From positions 117,723-181,722 of the forward strand of contig NZ_JANHJQ010000008.1 of the NCBI RefSeq assembly GCF_024609785.1: a DNA stretch of 64,000 nucleotides. Direction: 5' to 3'. Shown here piece after piece: positions 24,553 to 32,768 of the stretch. Both the position numbers and the translations under genes were made by a program. Positions within the stretch are counted from its first letter, which is position 1, and each line of letters begins with the position of its first letter. Origin of the DNA: Pseudalkalibacillus decolorationis (GTDB lineage Bacteria > Bacillota > Bacilli > Bacillales > Fictibacillaceae). A model generated the notes under the pieces. That model had not been told where the DNA came from. It saw nothing but the letters and a program-made list of their open reading frames with translations, and searched no databases.

Positions 24553-25108
24553 TCACTTGGTGTTGTATTCATCTTTTAATAATGAGTACATGTATAGATC
24601 GTCGAATTTGCCTACTGTATATTCGTATTTTCTTAATAAGCCTTCTTTTACAAAACTATTATTTTCCATTAATTTCTGTGAAGCTATATTCAGCGGTTCA
24701 ACCAATGCTTGAACTCGCATTAAATTCATTTCCGCAAATCCATAACCTAGTACCGCTTGCATGGCCTCAGATATAATGCCCTTTTTCCAATATTCCTTTG
24801 CTAGCTCTGTCAACCTCTGCACGATAATGTTCCTTAGACCAGTTAAGAAATCCACAGCTGCCGATAATTTTATCAGTCCCCTTGATTGCAATTCCCCATC
24901 TTATTCCTGTTTTAGAAGTAAAAATACGTTTATACCAATCGATTTCATCTAAAGCATCTTGATGAGTTTCAAAAGGGCTTAAACCGTAGTACATCATTAC
25001 TTCTTTATCAGATAAATAGCTAAAAATATCTTTCGCATCATTTTCCGTTATTTCTCTTAGAATTAACCGTTCTGTTTCCAATCTAGGAAATGTTAAAGTC
25101 ATATCCAT
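24553..25108 (-). pseudogene. GNAT acetyltransferase (RimJ/RimL type), frameshifted
   Basis: The N-terminal part (25108 down to about 24822) encodes FPRLETERLILREITENDAK through FLNWSKEHYRAEV. The C-terminal part continues in another frame as TELAKEYWKKGIISEAMQAV to LKDEYNTK at 24553. Family alignment would need about two more bases between EV and ELAKEYW. Either the gene is broken or this is an assembly error in an otherwise complete 180-residue acetyltransferase. The stop overlaps a CACCAAG/CTTGGTG hairpin. Confidence 0.8.
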
Positions 25109-25144
25109 TACCTCATCTTCTTTTTAATTAAAAAACAATGACTT

Positions 25145-25236
25145 AAAGAAAACTTGGCTAACGCCAAGCTTTAGCGCAGGCGATCGCCTTAGTTGCGCTT
25201 ATACTATAGAAAGTATTTTTAGACTTTCTTAACGTG
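25145..25236. repeat. Dispersed ~90-bp repeat, family A, copy 2
   Basis: AAAGAAAACTTGGCTAACGCC ... CTTTCTTAACGTG, over 90% like copy 1 by eye, with the same two hairpins. It lies between the GNAT pseudogene and the methyltransferase gene. Confidence 0.9.
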
Positions 25237-25304
25237 GAACAATGATTTTGAAGTGTCAGTCTCTGTTTTACTCCTAATGCGTATTCACATAGCCGATTTT
25301 CTGA

Positions 25305-25904
25305 TTATTTAACAAACGAATTCCTTGCCTCGATCGTAATCATTATCTTACTTCTATGTGGTTTAATCTGAATAATTTCGATTCCTTCCTGTTGCAGTAG
25401 TTGTGCCGTATCCCTGTTTAGGTGACATCCATCGCACATTCTCTTCCATAATGGTGTCGCTATGCCCTGCAGTGTAGCTATCATTTTATTATCATGCCGG
25501 ACATGTTCAAATAGAAGGACCTTTCCATTTGGTTTACATACTCTAATGATCTCACGAATCGCCTTTATAGGATCAGCTATTGAGCAGAAAACTAAGGTAC
25601 CGACGATTGTATCAAACGAATGATCTGGGAAATCCAATTTCTCCGCATTCCCTTCGTAAACAACGATGGGAACATTTGCGTGAGAAGCTCGCTCAGCTGC
25701 GGTTTTACGGAAAGATTCTTTTGGCTCAATGGCAGTAACTGTCACATCTTCATAATACTTGAAATTAAGTCCTGTACCACAGCCGACCTCTAGGACATTG
25801 CCATGGGCCATTTTGAGTAATTCTGCTCGGATCTTCCCAAAGCTTTTCTTTTCTACTGGCTCCATCATACGATCATAATTGTTGATAAACCATTTGTTCG
25901 TCAT
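25305..25904 (-). CDS. Class I SAM-dependent methyltransferase
   Basis: A 199-residue Methyltransf_11-type enzyme. The SAM-binding motif I is VLEVGCGTGLNFKYY, with the acidic loop at VTAIEPKESF. Post-I is NAEKLDFPDHSFDTIVGTLV and motif III is KPNGKVLLFEHV. A GTGGGGGAAG ribosome site precedes the ATG. The small size and the RMCDGCHLNRDT region resemble ubiquinone/menaquinone-like or phospholipid methyltransferases; the substrate is unknown. A decayed paralogue, including its upstream region, is found at 28287-28512. Confidence 0.88.
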   Translation of the reverse strand: MTNKWFINNYDRMMEPVEKKSFGKIRAELLKMAHGNVLEVGCGTGLNFKYYEDVTVTAIEPKESFRKTAAERASHANVPIVVYEGNAEKLDFPDHSFDTIVGTLVFCSIADPIKAIREIIRVCKPNGKVLLFEHVRHDNKMIATLQGIATPLWKRMCDGCHLNRDTAQLLQQEGIEIIQIKPHRSKIMITIEARNSFVK

Positions 25905-25996
25905 AATCTTCCCCCACTAGGTAAGAGTTACAATTTTTCCAACCTTCGACGGCTTCTATGGAAAAGCACTAAAATCAATTTTATTGCAAAACTCTT

Positions 25997-27139
25997 TTAA
26001 TTAACTATATCATCCCAGTTCCATAGCCTTTTCTCACTAATAGCTGAACTTCCTATCCAGTCTTCTTCTTTAAGTTTAAGTAATTCTTTTGATGGACCAG
26101 TGACCACCACTCCATAGATCCTAGTTCCGTTTTCATCTATATAGTTAATTTTCTCACTTAACTTCTCTTTAGAAGATGCCCAAAGGAATGTATTTGCAAT
26201 AGAATAATATTCCTCCATCAAAATCAGTGCCTCAAAAAATTCTTTATTGCGCTTTTCACCATCATCAAACATTTTTGTACTTCTTGATTGTTCAGTATCT
26301 TCGCTTATTAACAGACTATCACCTTCTTTTTTAGATATGTCATAATCTGCTTTGAAATGGTAACCTTCGTAAGGAAATCCAATTGGACCTATCTCATCTT
26401 CATTATTAACACCTGTATCCACTGCAAACCATGTGGGACGCATATTTTTTCCAACGAACTTCTGTAACACTTCATTTGTCTCATAATAGTCTGAAAGGGA
26501 TACAAATAATTCAGCAACTGTCCCTTCTGGTAAGTGTTCTAGCTGGTCAAAACCATCAGGAGAATCATACATATGTTGTTGTTCAGGGTATATGAAGTAG
26601 GGTTGTTGATGAATATCATTAGGTATTTCAGTTGAAGGGCCGAATAGGAAGCTAGAATGAAGCTCTCCAACCGTCTCATGTTCCCCCCCTATCCACTTTC
26701 GTAGCTCTGCATCATACTTCATTGTTAAGAACCCTATATTGGTCCCGCTACTACCAATAGTGATATTCGGCTTCGTTGTTGCTACACCTGCTTGGATAAC
26801 ATCAGTATAAATCTTAAATCGATCCGGTTCACCCCAGGTAAAATAAGTTACTGTTATGGAAATACAAACGACCATAATAATTAAAATAATCGCTAAAGCA
26901 GTCAAAGCATTTTGGAGTCTTGCTCTCCATTTTCCCCTTTTCACAAGTTGCTTTTGTTTTTTCCCCTTCTCATTATTGTTTTCATTTTCCTCCGCTTTAC
27001 CTTGTTCATCCATTAAATTATTCAAGTGAGACTGATAGACTTCCATTTTATCAAGCTCATTTTCAAATTCTATTTTTTCTTCTTTCGTAAGTTTTCCGTT
27101 ATTATATGCCTCAAGTTTATTCTTAAAATCATCGCTCAT
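25997..27139 (-). CDS. Anti-sigma factor, YhdL-like (Sigma_reg_N/C)
   Basis: A 380-residue anti-sigma factor. A cytoplasmic N-terminal region (1-85), including the acidic, Asn-rich linker EENENNNEKGKKQKQL, precedes one membrane helix (about 88-112) and an extracellular Sigma_reg domain with the conserved end IYGVVVTGPSKELLKL. Its ATG overlaps the end of the SigM-like gene by 11 bases. Because that sigma gene now has a premature stop, the anti-sigma may be a leftover without a partner, unless an ECF sigma such as the one at 6848 can be bound. Confidence 0.85.
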   Translation of the reverse strand: MSDDFKNKLEAYNNGKLTKEEKIEFENELDKMEVYQSHLNNLMDEQGKAEENENNNEKGKKQKQLVKRGKWRARLQNALTALAIILIIMVVCISITVTYFTWGEPDRFKIYTDVIQAGVATTKPNITIGSSGTNIGFLTMKYDAELRKWIGGEHETVGELHSSFLFGPSTEIPNDIHQQPYFIYPEQQHMYDSPDGFDQLEHLPEGTVAELFVSLSDYYETNEVLQKFVGKNMRPTWFAVDTGVNNEDEIGPIGFPYEGYHFKADYDISKKEGDSLLISEDTEQSRSTKMFDDGEKRNKEFFEALILMEEYYSIANTFLWASSKEKLSEKINYIDENGTRIYGVVVTGPSKELLKLKEEDWIGSSAISEKRLWNWDDIVN

Positions 27140-27635
27140 CGGCCTCTTTCCCTTCCTTATCCCGCAAGGCCTTCCTTGCTCGGAAAACTAAAATTTTCAA
27201 ATATGAATCTGATACACCTAGAATACTAGCCGATTCCCTATAGGAAAATTGATGGGATGTCACAAGTAATAATGCTTCTTTTTGTTGTATAGGGAGTCGA
27301 TCAATCATTTGAAAAACAGACTAAATCCGCTCCTTTTGAATAACGTTATCTTCAACTGATGCCACCCTATTAGCTTGTTGTTCAAAGTATCCAGATTCCG
27401 TTAAAGTCTCTCTTTGGGTCTTTCGTTTTTGATCAATGAAAATATTATATGCAACACGGAAAATCCATGGCTCTATCTTTTCATCGCTTAAACCCTCAAT
27501 ATGTAAATAAGCCCGATAAAAGGTTTCCTGGACGATATCCTCTGCTATATTATGATTCCGCCCGAGGGAAAACAAATACCGATATACATCACAAGCGTAT
27601 TCTTCATAAAACTGATCCAATGTCTTTTTTCGCAT
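27129..27635 (-). pseudogene. SigM-like ECF sigma factor with internal amber codon
   Basis: A 168-codon frame in one register. Region 2 (HNIAEDIVQETFYRAYLHIE, PWIFRVAYNIFIDQKRK) is followed by TAG at 27323-27321, then region 4 (MIDRLPIQQKEALLLVTSHQ, SYLKILVFRARKALRDK) to a TGA at 27129. Replacing TAG by CAG would give QKERIQSVFQMIDRLP, as in related proteins, so one transition silenced it. An ATG seven codons after the stop might restart a region 4-only peptide. Confidence 0.85.
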
Positions 27636-27658
27636 CTGCTTCCCCTCTCCGGACTAAC

Positions 27659-27684
27659 CACGTATGAATGCTAAAATTGTTACA
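27659..27684 (-). promoter_or_regulatory. ECF-type promoter of the SigM-like operon
   Basis: On the minus strand TGTAAC (27684-27679) and CGTG (27662-27659) are separated by 16 bases, the spacing of ECF promoters and close to GAAAC-N16-CGTC. It is placed 24-49 bases ahead of the sigma start. Confidence 0.55.
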
Positions 27685-27821
27685 GTAGTTTGTAATTTTT
27701 TTATCCAACACAAGTAAAACACCGCTCAAGAAATGAACGATGTTGTACAAAGAGCAGATTAACTTTTGGATACATTAAACCTCACCAGGAAATTTTAGGG
27801 CTAAAATCACAACTTCATGGT

Positions 27822-27941
27822 TTATTTTTTGATAGTATATTCTAAATTAACAATTCTGGATAATCCTTTGTATTTTCCAAACTCCTCGGTATAAGACAAC
27901 TTTTCCCTGAGTGGGACTGGCCAAATAACGTGGTTACTCAT
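27822..27941 (-). CDS. Small 39-residue protein overlapping the 90-aa gene
   Basis: The ATG lies within the last codons of the preceding gene (overlap of 8 bases), giving 39 residues that begin MSNHVIWPVPLREKLSYTEE. The coupling and the preceding antitoxin-like gene suggest a toxin-antitoxin remnant with a shortened toxin, but no toxin motif is certain. It could be spurious. Confidence 0.4.
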   Translation of the reverse strand: MSNHVIWPVPLREKLSYTEEFGKYKGLSRIVNLEYTIKK

Positions 27942-28206
27942 TTTTAAAATCTTTTGGTGAAAAACTCTGGATGAACTCAGTCGTGTTCTGAACTTTCACA
28001 TCTTTATACGCTTGACGGCTCTCATTAATCATTCTTTTGAGATCACCATCTGATTCGACCTCAGATTGAATGGTTGGTTGTTCTTCTTCTTGAAGCACAA
28101 CAGTGAACCTACCCTTTCCAGGAATCACAAACTGAGTGACGGAGTTTTCTCTATCCATTTTCTTAATATGCCGTAATAAGTCATATGAGGAATTTATTTT
28201 TCGCAT
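27934..28206 (-). CDS. Small protein, possible antitoxin
   Basis: A 90-residue soluble protein. The N-terminal half looks beta-rich (QFVIPGKGRFTVVLQEEE). The C-terminal half reads DGDLKRMINESRQAYKDVKV then TEFIQSFSPKDF, a pattern that recalls the C-termini of Phd/RelB-type antitoxins (TSELLxSLSPKDF). TTGAGGAGG precedes the ATG. The overlapping 39-residue frame downstream supports a two-gene unit. Function is not established. Confidence 0.65.
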   Translation of the reverse strand: MRKINSSYDLLRHIKKMDRENSVTQFVIPGKGRFTVVLQEEEQPTIQSEVESDGDLKRMINESRQAYKDVKVQNTTEFIQSFSPKDFKNE

Positions 28207-28286
28207 TGCAAAGCCTCCTCAAGAATTTATTAACTAAATTTTATCATAACTTTATTCTAAATTCTTAAACCATTAAATTGTTACTT

Positions 28287-28460
28287 TTACACCCTGTTTG
28301 AACAGAAAACAAATGTACCAAAAATCGTATTAAAGTAATAATCCCTAAATTCTAATTCTTGCCCTGGACTTTGCTGGTAAACCACCTCGAACCAATTGGA
28401 TTTCTGCTCAATTAGTTCCATCAACCGATCATAGTTTTTGATAAACCACTCACTCATCAT
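28287..28460 (-). pseudogene. Methyltransferase remnant, paralogue of 25305-25904
   Basis: A 58-codon frame begins MSEWFIKNYDRLMELIEQKS, matching the start of the methyltransferase at 25904 (NKWFINNYDRMMEPVEKKS). It then jumps to a FNTIFGTFVFCS segment that corresponds to FDTIVGTLVFCS further in. The SAM-binding motif is deleted. The upstream 45 bases (CCCCCACTAGTTAAGAG...CCTTCGACG) also match those before the intact gene, so the duplication covered the promoter region. Confidence 0.75.
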
Positions 28461-28525
28461 TATCTGCCCCCACTAGTTAAGAGATACGATTTTTGAAACC
28501 TTCGACGCCGGTGCCTTTGCCTAAA

Positions 28526-29173
28526 TTACTCCTCTTTAATCACCAATCCTAAAGCCTTTGCAAATCCAATAGCCTGCTCATTAGAAATGATGCATCCTTC
28601 AAGTTTCTCTATTGAAATTGTTAGTTTTTCAAATGAGCAGGTGCTTAAATCGATCCCTTTTAAAATTGTTCCAGATAGGTTTGCTTCATTCAAATCACAT
28701 TGATCGAATGCTACATTTTTAAACTTCGCCTCATAAAAATCGGCATTACAAAGGTAAGATGCTTGGAACTTTACATTCTTACAATCTGAATATCCAAACG
28801 CCGCCAGTTTGCCAATACATTCATCAAATAAGACATTGCGTAATGTGGAGCCCGAAAGATTCATTCCGAGCATTTTGCATTCCTTCATTTCCACTCTATG
28901 TACGATTGCATCACCAAAATCAGCATTTGAAAGATCACACTTGTCGAAAACAACATCGGTCAAATCATTGAATCGAAAAGAAACGTCTTGAAACGTAACA
29001 TTTTTGAACACGACCTTTTCAAAACAAAGCTTTTCTATTGATTCTCCAGTTATTTCACAGTCATTAACGATTCCCATCTGAAAATATCGCTCGTGATGAA
29101 TTTCTTCCTCTAGACTGATGGGGGATAATTCAGCTGGGACCTTTGGTGATTGCAGTTTCGTTGATACAGTCAT
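28526..29173 (-). CDS. Pentapeptide repeat protein (Qnr-like)
   Basis: A 215-residue protein made largely of A(D/N)LXX-type pentapeptide repeats from about residue 40 to 195 (for example FNDLTDVVFDKCDLSNADF and FDQCDLNEANLSGTILKGID), which form a right-handed quadrilateral beta helix. The size and an interruption in the middle resemble Qnr proteins that protect DNA gyrase from quinolones, but many such proteins have other roles. GGGAAGG precedes the ATG. Confidence 0.85.
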   Translation of the reverse strand: MTVSTKLQSPKVPAELSPISLEEEIHHERYFQMGIVNDCEITGESIEKLCFEKVVFKNVTFQDVSFRFNDLTDVVFDKCDLSNADFGDAIVHRVEMKECKMLGMNLSGSTLRNVLFDECIGKLAAFGYSDCKNVKFQASYLCNADFYEAKFKNVAFDQCDLNEANLSGTILKGIDLSTCSFEKLTISIEKLEGCIISNEQAIGFAKALGLVIKEE

Positions 29174-29211
29174 GATAACATCCTTCCCAAAAACATATTT
29201 ATTTCTTTTTA

Positions 29212-29303
29212 CACGTTAAAAAAGTATAAAAATACTTTCTATAGTATAAGCGCAACTACGGCGATCGCAAGCGCTAAGGCTTGGCACTAGCCAAGTTTTC
29301 TTT
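29212..29303. repeat. Dispersed ~90-bp repeat, family A, copy 3 (inverted)
   Basis: Reverse-orientation copy from CACGTTAAAAAAGTATAAAA to GCCAAGTTTTCTTTA. Its inner 30 bases are read as the final codons (KENLASAKP) of the GNAT gene that ends at 29274. Confidence 0.9.
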
Positions 29304-29825
29304 ATTAAACCACTCATTCTCTAACATGCTCATTTCCCATGCGCTCCAATATTCATTGCCTATCTTTCTGAAGTCTCTCAGTAATCCTTCTTTTTTAAAA
29401 CCTACTTTTTCATAACTAGCGATTGCAGGTTTATTGAAATCAAATACACCAAGGCTAACCCTGTGAAGGCGAAGTTGTTCAAATGCTACTCTCAGTATTT
29501 CTCTCACCATCATCTGACTGATACCTTGACCTCTGAAACTTTTATCTCCTACTAAAACTTTACCGATTCTTGCTGACCTGTTTTTTCTGTCTATCTTTCC
29601 TAAAGAGATGTGTCCAATTACATTACCTTCTTCTTTATAAATGACTTTATAGACCAGCCTATCTGAGCCATCATTATTTGCCCTCTTAATATATTGTTCT
29701 ATCTGAGTTTCGTCCAAAGGATAATTGAACTCGGGTCCTCCCCACTGAAGAAGAAGCTCAGGAGAATCAATCCAATTCACTAGTTGCTTGACATCTGATC
29801 GGTCAAAATACTTTAGATAAATCAC
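29274..29825 (-). CDS. GNAT acetyltransferase, RimJ/RimL type
   Basis: A 183-residue acetyltransferase. The acetyl-CoA loop is DKSFRGQGISQMMVREILRV, followed by HRVSLGVFDFNKPAIASYEK. GTG at 29825 follows AGAGGTGG and gives the natural start MIYLKYFDRSDV; an ATG seven codons upstream has no such site. The last nine residues (KENLASAKP) are encoded by a family A repeat, so the original stop was probably lost or replaced when the repeat inserted. The repeat also supplies the stop codon. Confidence 0.85.
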   Translation of the reverse strand: MIYLKYFDRSDVKQLVNWIDSPELLLQWGGPEFNYPLDETQIEQYIKRANNDGSDRLVYKVIYKEEGNVIGHISLGKIDRKNRSARIGKVLVGDKSFRGQGISQMMVREILRVAFEQLRLHRVSLGVFDFNKPAIASYEKVGFKKEGLLRDFRKIGNEYWSAWEMSMLENEWFNKENLASAKP

Positions 29826-29957
29826 AACAACCACCTCTTTATCCAACTATGATTTTTGTACATTATTCTTCTGATTTTCCAAGTAATCCGTAATTGTCAG
29901 AATACTAGGAATATATTACCGGTTTAAATGATTCATAGAGTTTGTTTTAATTTTAGT

Positions 29958-30581
29958 ATGAAAACGATTACGAAGATTTTACTCATCCTATCATTGTCAG
30001 TCACTTTAGTCACTGGATTAAATAAAGAAGCATTCGCTGCATCCTCACATACTGTTCAATCAGGTGATACGATGTGGAAAATTGCTATGCGTTACCAAGT
30101 TGGGGTATCTGAAATAATCAATGCAAATCCTCAGGTAAACAACCCTAACCTAATTTATCCTGGCAAACGGATTACCATCCCTGAGTTGAACGGTGTAAAA
30201 TCCCTAGAGGAACAAGTGGTAGATCTCGTTAATAAAGAAAGAGCGAAACATGGTTTACAACCACTTAAGGCGAATTGGGAATTATCAAGGGTGGCAAGAT
30301 TCAAGTCGAAGGATATGATTGAAAAAAATTATTTCAGTCATACTTCTCCTACGTACGGAAGTCCTTTTCAAATGATGAAAGACTTTGGCATTTCTTACAG
30401 AGCAGCCGGCGAGAACATTGCGGCTGGTCAAAGTACAGCTCAAGAGGTAATGAACGGATGGATGAACAGTGATGGCCATCGCAAAAACATTCTATCAAGC
30501 AGATATACTGAAATCGGAGTCGGATATGCTAAAGGAGGGAGCTACGGTCACTACTGGACTCAAATGTTCATAAGTCGTTAA
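29958..30581 (+). CDS. Secreted LysM-CAP protein (YkwD-like)
   Basis: A 207-residue exported protein. A signal peptide ends near FAASS; one LysM peptidoglycan-binding domain follows (SHTVQSGDTMWKIAMRYQVG to GKRITIPEL), then a CAP/SCP domain with FSHTSP, GENIAAGQ and the late histidine motif SDGHRKNILSSRY. Related B. subtilis proteins (YkwD, and SafA-like LysM proteins) act at the cell wall or spore coat. The ATG at 29958 gives a proper signal peptide; a start 10 codons earlier is unlikely. No strong ribosome site is visible. Confidence 0.88.
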   Translation: MKTITKILLILSLSVTLVTGLNKEAFAASSHTVQSGDTMWKIAMRYQVGVSEIINANPQVNNPNLIYPGKRITIPELNGVKSLEEQVVDLVNKERAKHGLQPLKANWELSRVARFKSKDMIEKNYFSHTSPTYGSPFQMMKDFGISYRAAGENIAAGQSTAQEVMNGWMNSDGHRKNILSSRYTEIGVGYAKGGSYGHYWTQMFISR

Positions 30582-30586
30582 TTTTT

Positions 30587-30640
30587 GAGGGGCTGACCAA
30601 TTGATTGTAAACGAATATTGGTTCAGCCTCTTATCTTTTT
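30587..30640 (+). terminator. Terminator of the CAP gene
   Basis: GAGGGGCTGACCAAT and ATTGGTTCAGCCTC pair with two mismatches, followed by TTATCTTTTT. Confidence 0.75.
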
Positions 30641-30663
30641 GACATTGAGTAGGTTTAGGTACG

Positions 30664-30718
30664 TTCGCTGATATATTTTGATTTTCGCCGATATAATCAG
30701 GATTTCGCTGATATAATG
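30664..30718. repeat. Three copies of TTCGCTGATATA
   Basis: TTCGCTGATATATTTTGA, TTCGCCGATATAATCAGG and TTCGCTGATATAATGAA follow each other at about 20-base spacing. A similar but different array occurs at 32380-32480. Nothing coding was found from 30719 to 30949. Confidence 0.65.
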
Positions 30719-30949
30719 AATTCACATCACTCAAATGTACCAGATTCTATCTGCCTTGATATCCAACTCTTCTAGAAAACAGAATCCCGCTTTAAAATCC
30801 CGCATTCAGCAAATAAAACTTCAATTTTCACCGATAATCATTAGTACAACCCAATACACTAGCCACATACACCTTATTGACTCCATTTTGATACCCGATA
30901 AAGCTAGAATTCTTCTTCCAACTGTATTTGTAATCAGTCAACCTTCATT

Positions 30950-32182
30950 TTATGACTCACTTGACCACTTTTCCAATGTTTCATCTTTTGGAAGCAGCAT
31001 CGTAAACAGGCCGAGCAATGGTAAAAAGCTGACAAAAAGCATCGTGAATGAAATGCTTGTCACATCCGCCATTTTTCCAAGCAGTACTGACCCAATTGCG
31101 CCCATTCCAAAAGCCAGACCAACAATGAGCCCGGATACCATACCGATTCGACCAGGCATAAGCTCTTGGGCATAAACGACGGTGACCGAAAAACTCGTGT
31201 TAAGGATAAATCCGATTATGAAGAATAGCGGAATGACCATGAATAAACCTACATGCGGTAAAATTAAAGCAAGAGGTGCAGTTCCAGCCAACGACCAGAA
31301 AATCATATTTCTTTTACCAAGTCGGTCAGCAAGCGGTCCTCCTAAAAATGTTCCAAGAACTCCAGCGCCCATGTAGACAAAAATATAAAATTGCGCCTGT
31401 CGAATGGATAAGCCATAATCCTCTATTAAGTAGAATTGATAGTAGTTTCCGATTCCTGAAAAATACCATGACCGTGCAAAAACTAAAAATACAAGAACAC
31501 CCAATGCAAAAAGAACCTTCTTTTTTCTAGTATGAGGGACGTTCTTCTTATGAGTTGTTTTGGTAACCCGTGGGAAGTTCACTAGCTGTTTACTGTACCA
31601 TCCAGAAATATACAGTAAAACAAAAATGGCGATTGCAGCAAAAGAAGTGAACCAAATTGCTCCGAATTGCCCAAGTGGGACAAATACGAGAGCCGTCATA
31701 ATCGGTGCAAGAGATGTCCCTGTATTTCCTCCCACCTGATAGATAGATTGAGCAAGTCCCCTTCTGTTTCCAGCTGCCATATAAGCCACACGTGAACCTT
31801 CCGGATGAAAGGCAGCAGATCCAAGGCCAATTCCAATAACGGATAAAATAATGTATGTAAATGAATCCGCATAGGCGATCCCCAACATTCCAATCAGGCT
31901 CGCTCCCATACCCACCGGCATCAGATAGGGAGAAGTCGATTTATCCGTGTACCACCCGACCACCGGCTGCATGACTGAAGAGGTAATATTCAGGGTGAAC
32001 GCAATCCAACCTAACTGCGTAAACGATAAACCCATGGATCGTTCTAGTATTGGGAAAATTGCTGGAATCACCGCTTGCATCGAATCATTCAACATATGGA
32101 CAAAGCTAATTGCAAAGAGAATGGAATACATCGTCACAGCAGGTTTTTGTGAAGGATTTGCCTTTAAGGTTCCGACAGCCAT
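30950..32182 (-). CDS. MFS transporter, fosmidomycin-resistance (Fsr) type
   Basis: A 410-residue, 12-helix major facilitator. Signature stretches are VHMLNDSMQAVIPAIFPILE near the N-terminus, GSAAFHPEGSRVAYMAAGNR and YQVGGNTGTSLAPIM, all characteristic of the Fsr group. It would export small anionic compounds by proton antiport; the substrate here is unverified. The second ATG (32182) is preferred because AGAAGG lies 7 bases upstream. Monocistronic. Confidence 0.88.
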   Translation of the reverse strand: MAVGTLKANPSQKPAVTMYSILFAISFVHMLNDSMQAVIPAIFPILERSMGLSFTQLGWIAFTLNITSSVMQPVVGWYTDKSTSPYLMPVGMGASLIGMLGIAYADSFTYIILSVIGIGLGSAAFHPEGSRVAYMAAGNRRGLAQSIYQVGGNTGTSLAPIMTALVFVPLGQFGAIWFTSFAAIAIFVLLYISGWYSKQLVNFPRVTKTTHKKNVPHTRKKKVLFALGVLVFLVFARSWYFSGIGNYYQFYLIEDYGLSIRQAQFYIFVYMGAGVLGTFLGGPLADRLGKRNMIFWSLAGTAPLALILPHVGLFMVIPLFFIIGFILNTSFSVTVVYAQELMPGRIGMVSGLIVGLAFGMGAIGSVLLGKMADVTSISFTMLFVSFLPLLGLFTMLLPKDETLEKWSSES

Positions 32183-32379
32183 CTGTTTTCCTTCTTTCAT
32201 TTTTAAGTAATTATCTAAAAATTAGCATAACACGATATGTCATTCGTTGGATAATGGAATGCTCTCAACCATAATAATCCTTTTGTAAAAGAACCGTCTT
32301 CCACAATGGGTGGAGATGCGTTCTATTTTCGAATTTAAAAGTTAAATTTCAAGCAAAATTATGGACCTTTTTACTATGC

Positions 32380-32480
32380 GTGGCCGATTTAATTCAATCC
32401 GTGGCCGATTTATTGGATTTCGTGGCCGAATTTTTTAATCTGTGACCGATATATTGAATTTCGTGGCCGAATTAATATTT
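32380..32480. repeat. Five tandem ~21-bp repeats (GTGGCCGATTTA)
   Basis: Units start at 32380, 32401, 32422, 32442 and 32463 and read GTGGCCGATTTAATTCAATCC and variants. Spacing is 20-21 bases, about two helix turns. It lies in the gap upstream of one MFS gene and downstream of another; 32481-32696 shows no recognisable gene. Confidence 0.8.
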
Positions 32481-32696
32481 GGGTCGGAGGTAAAATGCAT
32501 ATTTATTCTCCAAAAAGATAACCCGACTCACGCGTTTTCCACCTAAATTGGTTACAACGGATGATTTCACCCTAGAAACTTATAATTCTACTCGATTTAT
32601 TTCTCGAAATGGTCTAATACCTCATCAATATGCCTTTAACTAATAATCTTAATTTTCACTATCGTCTAATTGCTTCTTGCTGAAAAATTATCCACC

Positions 32697-32735
32697 TAAA
32701 AAAAGGTTTAGACTGTCCCAATGAATGAGACAGTC
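32697..32735 (-). terminator. Terminator of the MFS gene at 32769
   Basis: On the minus strand GACTGTC-TCATTCATTGG-GACAGTC is followed by TAAACCTTTTTTT. Confidence 0.75.
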
Positions 32736-32768
32736 AATTATTCTGCACGATCATTATTTTTCCTACGC

